Shown: in pieces, positions 1 through 10,294 of the stretch
How positions within the stretch are numbered: position 1 is the stretch's first letter
Layout: every line of letters begins with the position of its first letter
NCBI GenBank assembly: GCA_950097015.1
Contig: CATNEN010000011.1
Span: 5,312,001-5,376,000, forward strand
Direction of reading: 5' to 3'
Length of the DNA: 64,000 nt
DNA from: Macrostomum hystrix
Taxonomy: Eukaryota; Platyhelminthes; Macrostomidae
The notes under the pieces: model-generated
The model's input: only the letters and a program-made list of their open reading frames with translations
Database searches by the model: none
What the model was told of the DNA's origin: nothing
Made by a program: the position numbers and the translations under genes

Positions 1-598
1 AAAATCTCACCAAGTCAGGATTGAGTACTCAAAATCATACCGTCTGGATTAAGTACTCAAAATCTCACCAAGTCAAGATTGAGTACTCAAAATCTCACCA
101 AGTCAAGATTGAGTACTCAAAATCTCACCAAGTCAAGATTGAGTACTCAAAATCTCACCAAGTCTGGATTGAGTACTCAAAATCTCACCAAGTCAAGATT
201 GAGTACTCAAAATCTCACCAAGTCAAGATTGAGTACTCAAAATCTCACCAAGTCAAGATTGAGTACTCAAAATCTCACCAAGTCAAGATTAAGTACTCAA
301 AATCTTATCAAGTCAACATTAAGTACTCAAAATCTCACCAAGTCAAGATTGAGTACTCAAAATCTCACCAAGTCAAGATTGAGTACTCAAAATCTCACCA
401 AGTCAAGATTAAGTACTCAAAATCTCATCAAGTCAACATTAAGTACTCAAAATCTCACCAAGTCAAGATTGAGTACTCAAAATCTCACCAAGTCAAGATT
501 GAGTACTCAAAATCTCAACAAGTCAAGATTAAGAACTAAAAAATCACCCCAATAAATAGGGAGTACTCAAAATCTCACCAAGTCAAGAACGAGTGCTA
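1..598. repeat. 30-bp minisatellite, about 20 units
   Basis: Near-perfect direct repeats of 30 bp built around AATCTCACCAAGTCAAGATT followed by a GAGTACTCAA-type joint, with a few variants (CATCAAGTCAACATT). It touches the left window edge. It lies downstream of the last visible PAQR3-like exon on the minus strand, so it is probably intronic to that gene. The open frames across it only reflect that 30 is divisible by three. Confidence 0.97.
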
Positions 599-646
599 AA
601 AATGTCACGCTATAAGTAAATATCGGAAGTAAATAAACAGACGCAC

Positions 647-1892
647 CGAAAGGCAGTAGAAGCCGAAGTGCACAGAGGGCAGGTAGCAGCCAATCAGGCC
701 AACGCAGATGCCTGCCTGGTCGATGCTGAGCCAACGCCAGAATGCCCTCTCCGAGTGGCATTTGAATGTGTGATAGCCGCATGAGCACAGCATGCAGAAC
801 TGAGCGGGAGAGCAGGGTGGGTGCCGATTTTCGATAAGCAAATTTTTTGCAGATCGGGAAAGCACAAATTAGAGGAAGAAACGGAAAGGGGAAAGGAAGA
901 GCAGGAGGGGAAGAGATGAAAGGAAGAGAAGGAAACGGAAGAGAAATAGAGGAAGAGAGGAAAGGGATCAGAGAGGAAGAGATCAAAGGGGAGAGGAAGA
1001 GAGGGAAGGGGAGAGGAAGGGAGGGAAGGGGAGAAGAAGGGAGGGAAAGGGGAGAGGAAGAGAGGGAAGGGGAGAAGAAGAGAGGGAAAGGGGAGAGGAA
1101 GAGAGGGAAAGGGGAGAAGAAGGGAGGGAAGGGGAGAGGAAGAGAGGGAAAGGGGAGAAGAAGGGAGGGAAGGGGAGAGGAAGAGAGGGAAAGGGGAGAA
1201 GAAGGGAGGGAAGGGGAGAGGAAGAGAGGGAAAGGGGAGAGGAAGAGAGGGAAAGGGGAGAGAAAGAGAGAAAGGGGGAAAGAAAGAGAGGAAAGGGAGA
1301 GGAAGAGGCAAGGTGTGCCGGCTACCTGAAAGCAGAGCAGGGCGCCAGTTACAATCAGGTGGTCGGCCAGTGTTCCATTGTACATGGGTATAAACACCAG
1401 ATTATCGACAATCATCAGGAGGAAGAATAATGCGAACCCAAACAGATGAGACCAGATGTTTAATGTTTCGTTGGTCCACAGGAATATGCTGCAAGGCAAC
1501 GATTTGACAATAACAAATTGAAATGCACAGCATATGATCTGGGATCTGGGAAGAATATTTACTTGCAATAGAAACTTGTTGGCCAACAGTGAAACTCAGA
1601 AACTGCCTCACCTTCTAATGCAGGCAATGCCAGACAGATAGGCGGTGTATCCCTCACGGATGTGGCCATTGTGGCGCAGGAATTGCGGCACATCGCTATA
1701 CTTAAACACATCGATGTCGCCAGTGTGGCACAGGGCAGATAATTGTCCGCATCGACCATTTCTATCTGCGGTATTTGGCGAACCCTTCTGTTCTAGCTCT
1801 GACGTATCCAACTTGACATCCAGGATGTGATAGCTGCAGCGGGAGCGCCGGAGGCTGCCACCAATGGTGCCGTCAGAAGTTCTGGGAAGCAT
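647..1892 (-). CDS. PAQR3: PAQR3-like (progestin/adipoQ receptor family) protein, 5' part, three exons, continues beyond left edge
   Basis: Exons by phase and splice consensus: 1892-1612 (donor AG|GTGAGG), 1488-1326 (acceptor TTGCAG, donor CAG|GTAGCC), 799-647 (acceptor CTCAG, donor TCG|GTGCGT). They join in frame to 199 residues. Exon 1 ends in a segment like the PAQR3 N-terminal region (HIREGYTAYLSGIACIR). Exon 2 carries the family hallmark FLWTNETLNIWSHLFGFALF at the first membrane helix. Exon 3 carries CMLCSCGYHTFKCHSE and the next helix (AGICVGLIGCYLP). PAQR3 (RKTG) is a Golgi seven-helix protein that tethers Raf kinases in mammals; that role is inferred here. The last four or so helices, with the remaining metal-site histidines, must lie left of the window. 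Intron 2 is almost wholly a purine-pyrimidine minisatellite. PAQR3 fits better than the adiponectin receptors because of the NETLNIWSHL and CGYH segments. Confidence 0.85.
850..1312. repeat. GGGAGAGGAAGA-type purine minisatellite in PAQR3-like intron 2
   Basis: About 460 bp of GGGGAGAGGAAGAGAGGGAA-like units with a period near 21-22 bp, almost pure purine on the plus strand and so pure pyrimidine in the PAQR3-like transcript. It occupies most of intron 2 (1325-800). Long serine/proline-rich open frames here are artefacts of composition. Confidence 0.93.
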
Positions 1893-4800
1893 TTCAATAG
1901 CTATTTGGTGGCAGCCAAAATCCTGAATACCAACTCGCCGCTTCTGACTGCTGCTGCTGCTGCCGTTTCTGCTGCAATTTCATTCAATTTCCTTGAAATT
2001 AGCTTCGATTTAGCAGTAATTAGAACATTTGATTTGGACAAATAAAAATGTGGCGAGGTGACTTGATGAAGCATAGACTGGAGGGACGCCCCACCCACCC
2101 CAATTACCCCAGCTGATGCTGGACCCATGTAACAGCTGGGTGAACTGGACCCATGTAACAGCAATTCGCAGTTAAGTGTCCTTCAAATGACAAAAATTCT
2201 TCTTGAGGAGTTATGTGGCATTTTTCAAGAATAATTGACAATAATTATTTTAACAGATAACTTGTAACTTGCTTTATTTATTAATATCTCTGTACATCTA
2301 AATGCATTGGAAAAGAAATAACAGGCACCTTAAATTTTGTTTTTCTGTTAGTTTTATCTGCTAGATTGTTTCAAATTTCTGGCTATCAAAGTTTTAAAAA
2401 AATGATCATACCAAGTAGGCAAAAAGCAAATAATTTACAGCAAAAGCTTCATTTTGTATTTCTGCAGGTAAAGGATATTTTTCTGATTGTTATAAAGTTT
2501 ATAGCATTAGCAATGCACAATTTTAGTGATGTTCTAAGGAAGTACAGTGGTTTTTATCTATCAGTTTCTATCAATGACTTAAGAGGATTGTATTATAATC
2601 TAATAGGGCTTATTAGTTGGTAAAATGACGCATTGAAGGGAATAGTAATGGTGTTTATTTAACATGCAGTCAGCATAAATTGTGTGCATTTTGCATGAAA
2701 ATATAAAAAGTCAGGTTTTTGTTCCACCAAAAAATAAATCCAGTCACCTAATTATCCACCATGATAATTAGGAATGGAAATTACAATGACCTACACATTC
2801 AATAGTTATCTATTTTTTTGTTGCTAGCTAGGCCTCTGCCCAAATATTTTTATGAGACCTAGCTAGCTACATCATTCACAATATTCGCATAGTTAGCAAA
2901 GCATTTGGTAGCTTTGGCTACTATGTCTATAAGATAAATAGATTTGCTTAAAAAAGCTGCGCGTTTTTTTAAACTGTTTGCTATTGCTTACAATAGGCCT
3001 GTGTTAGGCCTAGCCTAAGCATTTGTTATATTAGTATATATATTAATACTTCTAAATAATGTTTGCTAGTCAATCTAAAAAGCTACACATCACACACACA
3101 GCAATCTAGATATGGCAAGAAAAATACACTAAGCAATATTGTTGTATATACCAGAAGTTTTACTATTACAACTTTAAATCTGAGAGTTAATTTAGGCCTA
3201 CAAGTTACAACTTAGTTTTTTAAAAATGTTTACAGTTCAATTAGTTCATGTCCGTGTAAGCAAAGTTTGCTAAATGTACTAATGGACTAATACACTAATA
3301 CTACATAAATGTTTAGAACATACTAACATGCATACTTATACTAACTACGAAGAAGGTCATACTAAGCCTATATACTACTACTAGATTATGATAAAAAGAG
3401 AAACTATGTATTATGCATTACATAAAAGTGTTAAATGTAACAAACATCTTACATTTTACGTAATTCATAAGTTCATCTTAGGAATTACGGCTAAGCTGAT
3501 AAATTAAAATTAGAAAATGAAACTGTCTCTTTATAAGTAACATTTAATTAGAACAAACGACAAATAAGTTAAGAAAATATTTTATTTAGCCTAAAAACAA
3601 GTGAAAATCTAGGCCCAAGAACCCTCGGCTTTCTAATGAATAGATAAATTAGTTCAGTGGGAGTGAAATTGGACAGATACTGCTGTTCTACTTTACCGTG
3701 TGCTCTGTTGTTATGGCACTGACTTTAGTATAAGAAAAAAATGTACTAAAAATCTGCCTTCGATAATAATCAAAGCTATTATAAGCACTACTGACAACTT
3801 AAACAAGAAATTAAAACCTTCACTAAACTTTCAGCTCCCGAAAAGTAACCACAAAAGATAAAAACACGGAATTTATACGTTTGCTGTTTCGGACGACAAA
3901 TTTCTTTATAAAAACGCATTATCTATTTGTGGTGTCGTTGCCGCCAGACCGTATTTCCTGAAGAGATTAGCCTGAGTTTTAACTTAATTTTAATAGTACT
4001 GGCCATCGCGTATGAGCATCAGCTAACTGCTAATCGCGCACATCATGCATTAATCATTCACATATTTGATCATAACTCATGATCCTTTTAGTTTTGGTTA
4101 TTAGTTTCGTGGCACATACTTATGGCTGCGCACCACTAGTCGCAGTATATATTCTTGCCAAAAAGCTCCTGAAAACTAAAATGTGATCGAGTGGCATTTG
4201 TCACCTCTAGGCTACTCAGCTTGTAGACAAGGGTGACTTGTTTTTACATTTTAGTGCGCGATCTGGGAATTTCTGTTTACAAAGACACGATGTGGTAGTA
4301 ATTATCTTGAATGGAGGTTGCGAGTTCGAATACTGGCAACTTGGACAAGTAACTTAATTCCATATACTTAGTATTGATTGCTTCCAGGTTGGAACCCAGG
4401 TTGGAACCTAGAAGGAATTAATTTCTTAATACTGAGACCCGTATAACATTTAGACGTATCTAGACGTACTAGGGACGTCCCAACTTTGGTCTATTTGACA
4501 AATTCTGGGACGTACAGATGCGTCTTTATGGGAAGTACCAGGGACGTCCCAGGACGTAACCTTGAGACGTTTCAGCCGAGACGTCCCACGGACGTCGCTG
4601 CTCGACAGATGTCTACAGAAACAGTATTTATCATCTAGAGTCTGCATGGGGCAGACTTACATTTATGAACATGCAGTGCAATATTGGTTTATAAGTTCAA
4701 TTTCAACATAAGTAATTTCTAACTATTTCGTCTAAATAGTACCTGTAACCATGGAAACGCAAAAACGATTTTGGCCAATTCCCTTAAAAAAGTATCGCAT

Positions 4801-5009
4801 TTTTTTCTCTGCTGTAAGGCCATAGGGAAATACCAATTAGGTGTGGCTTGACAAAATTATCTTTGAAAGCTTTCGGTCAAAAGCTCTAGCAGAATTCACG
4901 CTTGTCTGCACTGCTAAAGAAAAAATTGACTTACACCTTTAACTTGGTGAGTTTAAATAAATTAGAACGTGCTTTCAAGCGTCGCTTATTCCACTGATTG
5001 TATGGCGAA
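1893..5009. other. gene-poor AT-rich intergenic stretch
   Basis: No convincing coding region was seen on either strand apart from a SINE fragment at 2078-2165. Open frames are short, AT-driven and carry no recognisable motif. A direct-repeat-rich patch at 4445-4580 repeats GGGACGTCCC-like and TAGACGT words a few times. The right side serves as the upstream region of the small secreted-protein frame at 5010. Confidence 0.6.
2078..2165 (-). repeat. fragment of SINE family B
   Basis: The reverse complement matches the middle of the SINE at 5623-5925: a CCCAGCTGATGCTGG-type hairpin segment, the ACCCATGTAACAGCTGGGTG block and GGAGGGACGCC. The tRNA-like head and the tail are missing. Confidence 0.75.
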
Positions 5010-5297
5010 ATGCTTGCTGCAGTGCTGAAGGTGGCTGCGCTCTGCGCGCTACAGACGGCAGTTCGGGCCTCTCCAAGCCAGCAGTTCGACTGTGTGATCG
5101 GCAGCCTCTGCACGTTCGTGTTCAACAGGTGCAGCAGCACCTGCGGCTGCTCCAGGACTGGCCGGCTGTTCGTGAATTGCCAGCCGGGACCGTCTGGCTA
5201 CGCTGACGAGAAGTGCGGAGTGATGTACCGAGCGAAACCAACAATTACGGATCGGAGAACGCTACCATTGTTAACAAAAAATTTTCTTCGAAGCTGA
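5010..5297 (+). CDS. small secreted cysteine-containing protein, function unknown (copy 1)
   Basis: The frame encodes 95 residues. The first 20 residues from the ATG at 5010 look like a signal peptide (MLAAVLKVAALCALQTAVRA, then SPSQQ). The mature part has seven cysteines in a pattern C..SLC.FVFNRCSSTCGC...GRLFVNCQPG.SG....CGVMYR. The product is unrecognised. What supports it as real is a second frame 1.2 kb downstream that conserves F-V-F-x-(R/K)-C-S, C-x-C-(S/T)-(R/K), G-(R/Q)-L-(F/L)-V, Q-P-G and C-G-V-x-Y-R, while the intervening DNA differs. No introns are needed, but further exons cannot be excluded. GC content is higher than in the surrounding DNA, as for other exons in this window. 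Confidence 0.45.
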   Translation: MLAAVLKVAALCALQTAVRASPSQQFDCVIGSLCTFVFNRCSSTCGCSRTGRLFVNCQPGPSGYADEKCGVMYRAKPTITDRRTLPLLTKNFLRS

Positions 5298-5622
5298 AGA
5301 TGTCAGCGATGCCTACTCGCAGGTAATAATGTCACTGCGAGTGCTTGTCACCATTTGACTATTGAACTCCAACAAGCGTATCTGTGCAGAGCTCTAAAAA
5401 AGGATACAAGCTTTAGGACAGTCAGGAACAAGAGGCCACGTCAGAATGTATTATTTCGTGTTTTTTCCTCTCAACACGAATATACACATGTACAAATACT
5501 CACAGTGATGCACCTTTGTACATCTGCCCCACTATCAACTGTCACCACTGTTTAATACAGTATAACAATCGATTGAGTTTTCGCAGTAAGAGACCGTCTT
5601 TACGGCTCTTAGAGATTGTAGA

Positions 5623-5925
5623 GGTTGTAGCCTAGTGTTTAGAGCGTCGGACGCACGACTTGAAGGTCAGGGGTTCGATTCCTGACTCCACTGGAACAAT
5701 TTGTGTCGTTTAGCAAGACACTCAAATCTGTATTGCTTCAGTTCACCCAGCTGTTAAATGGGTACCAGCATTAGCTGGGATATTTGAAGGTGGGTGTGGC
5801 GTCCCCCCAGTCCATCGACTAAACAGCCGTACGCAGCCTTCAGATGCGCCGCGTAATAGCTGCGGCTGTGCTGTCGGCTGCACATCTGGCCCAATCAGAC
5901 AGGTGTAATAAATTATTAAATTATT
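5623..5925 (+). repeat. tRNA-derived SINE, family B (full-length copy)
   Basis: The head is tRNA-like: GTAGCCTAGTGTTTAGAGCG resembles an A box and GGTTCGATTCC at about 5680 is a perfect B box. It is followed by a tRNA-unrelated body with an ACCCAGCTGTTAAATGGGT inverted repeat and a TAATAAATTATTAAATTATT tail. A reverse copy lies at 44740-45004, with fragments at 2078-2165 and 12715-12895. The polymerase III promoter role is inferred from the two boxes. Confidence 0.88.
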
Positions 5926-6199
5926 AACAATCGAAAATTAGCTATGTAAACTATCAAAATGAAAGAACTTTTTCGATTTTTTACAATTGAAGCAAATACT
6001 GTCAAGATTATCCTATACAAATTCAACTAATAAAAAGTATAATTTACCCATTTTTATATCAAATCGTCCGTCAGCCAAAAGACTCATAAAAGACTCAGAG
6101 ACTCGCTGTCACTATGGAAAGAATTCCGATTTTTTTAAAGAAGACCTGAACTGAGGCACAATGTTGCATTGCATGAGAAACAGAATTTCTCCTGCTTTT

Positions 6200-6613
6200 C
6201 TTGTTGGCTTCAAGCCACGGTGAAGCCTCCAGTACAACCAGCTACTCCGCCATCGACGCCTTCCTGTGCGTGGCCAGCGAGTACATCGAGTACTGGCGTC
6301 CTGCCAGCTGTTTGTGTTCGACAAGTGCAGCAAGTCGGTGCGCTCCGACTGCCACTGCACAAAGCGCGGCCAGCTGCTCGTGAAGCAGCAGCCGGGACTG
6401 TCGGCGGGCTCGCTGTGTCCCGCCGACTTCGGCTACGCCCACTGCGGAGTGAAATATCGAGGGTACAATGGCGCTGGCGACTGGCAGCTGGGCAAGCGGC
6501 GTTGCGAGTCCAAGAGCGGGCTCGTCATCGTGGCCGACGCTGTTGATATGGACGAGCTCGCTCATCTCAACCTGGTGCGCAGACAGACAATGTCTGTGCA
6601 GACCACAGCGTGA
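6200..6613 (+). pseudogene. paralogue of the 5010-5297 frame, apparently frame-disrupted (copy 2)
   Basis: From about 6290 the frame reads CQLFVFDKCSKS, CHCTKRGQLLVKQQPG, then CGVKYRG and a further 50 residues to a TGA at 6611-6613, matching copy 1 cysteine for cysteine. The upstream part that would carry FLCVASEY lies in another frame (6201-6290) and no in-frame ATG precedes the conserved block. This looks like a one-base indel or a missing upstream exon. It may be a decayed copy, an assembly error, or a multi-exon gene whose first exon was not identified. Function is unknown; secretion is inferred only from copy 1. Confidence 0.38.
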
Positions 6614-7379
6614 GTTGGAGGACTCCAAAAGGTGCACTTTGCGAATGCGTCGCACCGTTCGACTAATCAAAGGCTGTATTATAGATGATTTATTCTTCTG
6701 GATGATCAACTTATTTCTCCGAGTCGCAATGACCACTTACTAACTGTACACGGGTCCCGGTATTAGCTGTTGCTGTCTGAGCTATGCATCATTTAAAGGC
6801 ACAGTTATCTCTACCCGCCTATGCGATACACTGAGACTGCTGTGTGAGAAAAAGAGCACTTGATTATCAGAGACTTGCGTGCGTAAATTGATTAGCAAGT
6901 CGAAGCCTGTAAGGCTGCAAACTTTGCTTGATGGCGTGTTTCACAAGCAGTGCCTGACGCAAATTCAATTGGGAAGGACCTCGGTTGGACTGTATTGTGG
7001 TTTGAGTTGCCTGTTGCTGAGATAATACTCTTTAGCCTTGGCCGAGTCTAGTTCCTTTAGCAGCACTGATTTAGTCTGTGCGGACTATAAGTTGTTCGAT
7101 CAAGTCAAGCTCGAAAGGTAATTGAGTTAACTGACTAGGCAAGCATTGCTCAATGTAGCATGAATGCAGCATGCCTCAACCCGACCCCCGCTTCATCAGA
7201 AGGCGGATTGCAGCCTCCAAAAGTCTTCGACTTAAAAAAAAGTTTAATGAAAAAAACAAGAGGAAAAGTTGCGCAGCGCATTCAAATGTTGTGTACAGAT
7301 GTTCAGTCCATGGACATGTAATGCCGGCGGCCGCCAAGGCCATAAAAATATCTACCCCAGCTAAAATATCTGTACCCAG
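6614..7379. other. no gene seen
   Basis: Short unsupported frames only. A piece near 7290-7320 (TGTACAGATGTTCAGTCCAT) matches the 3' body of SINE family B in reverse orientation. Confidence 0.5.
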
Positions 7380-7740
7380 GGGGTCGGTGGCAGAGCGGTT
7401 AACTCGTTTGCCTCTCGCACCACAGTCCCAAAGTTCGATTCCGCGGCGACACCACATTCATTTGGGGCGCAGCTGCGGAGGGAAGGCTTGGGGGCTTGTC
7501 ATGCAATTTACGCCCTTGAGGGCCAACCTCCAAGGCACAGTGACAGTGTACACTGCCTGACGATGAGAAAGTCGGGGCAGATGTACACACTAGAGTGAGC
7601 GTGTGCCTGTGTTCGGTATCTGTGTGCGTGTGTGCTCAGGAGTCAGCGGAATGGGCAGAATTGCCTCCTCGCTGGCTGCCGGTCTAGTGTCACCAAATGA
7701 TGTGCTATTGCCCGCAGCCCTCCTGCAACTAATATTAATA
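7380..7740 (+). repeat. tRNA-derived SINE, family A (full-length copy)
   Basis: The head GGTGGCAGAGCGGTTAACTC plus AGTTCGATTCC resembles a Ser/Leu-type tRNA with A and B boxes. The body has recurrent blocks: GGGGCGCAGC, AAGGCTTGGGGGCTTGTC, CCTCCAAGGCACAGTGA, GTGTACACTGCCTGA, GTGTGTGCTCAGGAGTCAGC and AATGATGTGC. Ten copies or part copies occur in this window in both orientations, which defines it as a dispersed family. Confidence 0.93.
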
Positions 7741-7744
7741 ATGC

Positions 7745-9427
7745 TAGTACCTATATTTTGCATCTTGGTGAGCTGAAGCAGTGGGAAGTTGAGAGGCTCA
7801 CTGCAGTGGTTGTCCTATATCAAAGACCTCTTCTATAATGCCAGAAAGACGACGGGTGGACATGTCAAATACCCTTTTTTCTTTTTTTCTGCATCGCCTG
7901 AAATGCACACAAAAATCGCCATGAAAATTCAGAGCTCACGTCAAAGTGCACCCTGCACTACTCTTAGATTTGATTGCCACATCAGCGTTAGACTAGTGAT
8001 TAGGCTAGCAATCAGATAAAATTACTGAATATCAATGCGATTTTATCTAGGCCTACATTAGTTTAAATTTCGCGCTTTGAACTGAACTGGCTAAATGAAA
8101 ACGTTAAACTGTTAATTTCACGCGTCCATTTCGATTTTAAACACTTCGCCTAGCCGGACAGTCGTTGAATATCTATCCCTAGGGTAATTGCCAGTGGGAA
8201 AAGAGGGAAGAGAGCAATCGGACCTGGGCTAGATAAAAATTGCGGAAATTTATTCACTCTCCACCAACCATCTGCGAGTTCGCGTTTTTCTGCCAGTCGA
8301 TTCTCAAATGCGAATGAGTCGCTAGGGCTCGAGTCCGATTTGCAGATAAATTGGCCTCGCGCCCATGCAGTTGCTGTTGGTTTGCCGGACACGCTAAGCC
8401 AACCGATTCGAACCATCGCGTGCTTTTGTTATCTCTTGTCTGCAGAACTGATTTCACTGCTAGCAATCTGGTAAGTTCGGGAAAAAACCGTTTGTTGGCT
8501 AATTTGGGCCATAGACTATTCTCAGTGGCTAAGAGCTATTCTTTGGACATTCAAAACGTTAGTGTCTATGGTACATAGACATTTTATTATTAATAATAAA
8601 ACGAGAACGTGGCCTACAGCGGGTGCCAAACGCATTGCGAAACAGGGCCGCATTTCCCTACTCAACAAACTCAATAGACATACTCAACAGTGTAGTGTGA
8701 TATAATGACCACAATGACCTAGGGTCAAATAAGGCGCTACAATATCCTATTAGGCATGCATTGGAATAAGTACAAGCGATTTCTTCCGTGGCAGAACCCT
8801 AAAGGCGATTGTGTACTTTTAGATGCCTCACATTGAGGTCAAGCACTTAGCTTAATTAATTTGATCTTTCTTGTGCAGTACAGAGTGAATAGCTGAGCCT
8901 GCAGCTCTGCTGGCCTGTCAATTATTTTTTATCTTAAGGCAAAACCAAATCATAAAAAACTGCCTGACAGCACCGCCTGAGAAACCCGATTATCATTCCA
9001 GACGGTGGGGTGCACTTTTAACTTTCCAAGAAACTCTCCCTCAATCTGGTTTTGATTTCTTGGAAAACAGTTCTATGGCATCAGTGGACCATCATCAGAC
9101 AATTCGAGCATCGAGGTTAAGACATTGTGGAATCTGAAAAAAAGCTTCTGAAAAAATTTACGAACAAGAGAAGCAGAAAAAACACATGACTGAAAAGTTC
9201 CGTCCGCTCTACTTACAGTAGGAACGTGAGACACAGACACTAAGCCTACGGAAAACTAATTATCAGATTAGAAAGCTGCGTCGAAATGAGCGAACGCCCA
9301 GAAAGCGCTGGTCTTCACTGGCCCGACCTTCGCTACCTCATCATGTGCCGCAGCTTACAAAGCCTGCCCACATTTACCATCGGTGAGTTAACTGACTGAT
9401 CTTAATATATTCAGCTTGTCTGTGTCA
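7745..9427. other. no gene seen
   Basis: Overlapping open frames on both strands at 8150-8580 have no recognisable motif and no supporting homologue in the window. The rest is AT-rich without features. Confidence 0.5.
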
Positions 9428-9435
9428 GTCTAGCA

Positions 9436-9710
9436 CAGGAGTCGGCAACCTTATATACCCCGCGGGCTAAAGAGAGAATCTTAAAGACGACGGCGAGCCG
9501 CATGAAGAAAGGGGAGAAATGAGACACATGAGAGATCAGACAGGGGGACGGGGGAGATAAGAAGCAAGAGAGATGAGACAGGGGAGAGATGAGACAGGGG
9601 AGAGGTGAGATAGGGTGTACTGTAGAGTAGGTGTTAGGAGGAGCTAAGGGCCGGATTTGGGAGCTTCGAGGGCCGCATCTGGCCGGCGGGCCGGAGGTTG
9701 CCGACCCATG
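9436..9710. mobile_element. non-autonomous hAT-type MITE, 275 bp
   Basis: Terminal inverted repeats CAGGAGTCGGCAACCT and (reverse complement of the right end) CATGGGTCGGCAACCT match at 14 of 16 positions. The element is flanked by a perfect 8-bp direct repeat GTCTAGCA at 9428-9435 and 9711-9718. The GTCGGCAACC end and the subterminal GGGCCGCATCTGGCC-type sequence are typical of hAT elements, as is the 8-bp duplication. It has no coding capacity; the interior is a loose GGGAGAGATGAGACA repeat. Mobilisation in trans by a hAT transposase is inferred. Confidence 0.93.
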
Positions 9711-9718
9711 GTCTAGCA

Positions 9719-10294
9719 GAACCCATTCAAAATGGATGCTGGATTTTTAGTGACAGGCCTTTAACAGACTTCTATTTCCTCCATTTTAGCACTGTACTGC
9801 TTTAGTTCTACCCTGCAGGGCCAGTTTTAGTATAGGCCATGCTAAATGCTATTATTCCATTTATTGTGAATCTTCCCACGCTCATCCCATTATGCCAGTC
9901 CGCGCTGATACTCTTAATCCCCTTAATCCCCTATCCCGTACATCCTCTATTTGGCATTGCCGCGACCACCGCTGCCGCCAAGACCAACCCTAGATACAAT
10001 TATTCTTCAGGCCATTGCCAACATGAAAAGGAGCCCGATAGCAAATGAGATCGGACTAGCCAAGTCATCTATTCCAGTAATAAATAGTAGACTCACAGTA
10101 CGTGTACTCACCAGCTCAAGCTGCCGCAGCTCTACAAGTTTAAAAGCGGTCAACATGTTTTCCTTTCATTTTCTAGCATCGTGAAAATTTCTGTAGCTGC
10201 ATTTCCTGCTCTGCTCTGCAATAGAAGATATTTTAGGCAATTTAGATAATCCAAACAAGAAAGTCGTATCGTCCTATCAACTTTCCTAGCAGAA
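9719..10294. other. no gene seen; upstream region of GPCR 1
   Basis: There are short unsupported frames. The last bases before the GPCR start read TTTCCTAGCAG, followed two bases later by the ATG. This could be a cis or trans splice acceptor for a 5' leader. Confidence 0.4.

Noticed and set aside
4445-4580. Cluster of GGGACGTCCC palindromes
   Set aside because: Looks like a small regulatory or repeat patch, but copies are few and irregular and no adjacent gene is supported.
7380-7450. Possible functional tRNA gene
   Set aside because: The A and B boxes are present but belong to a dispersed SINE with a conserved 280-bp body; the cloverleaf is imperfect. The same applies to 5623 and the other SINE heads.
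8150-8578. Overlapping frames of 70-88 residues on both strands
   Set aside because: No motif, no homologue in the window and no splice context.
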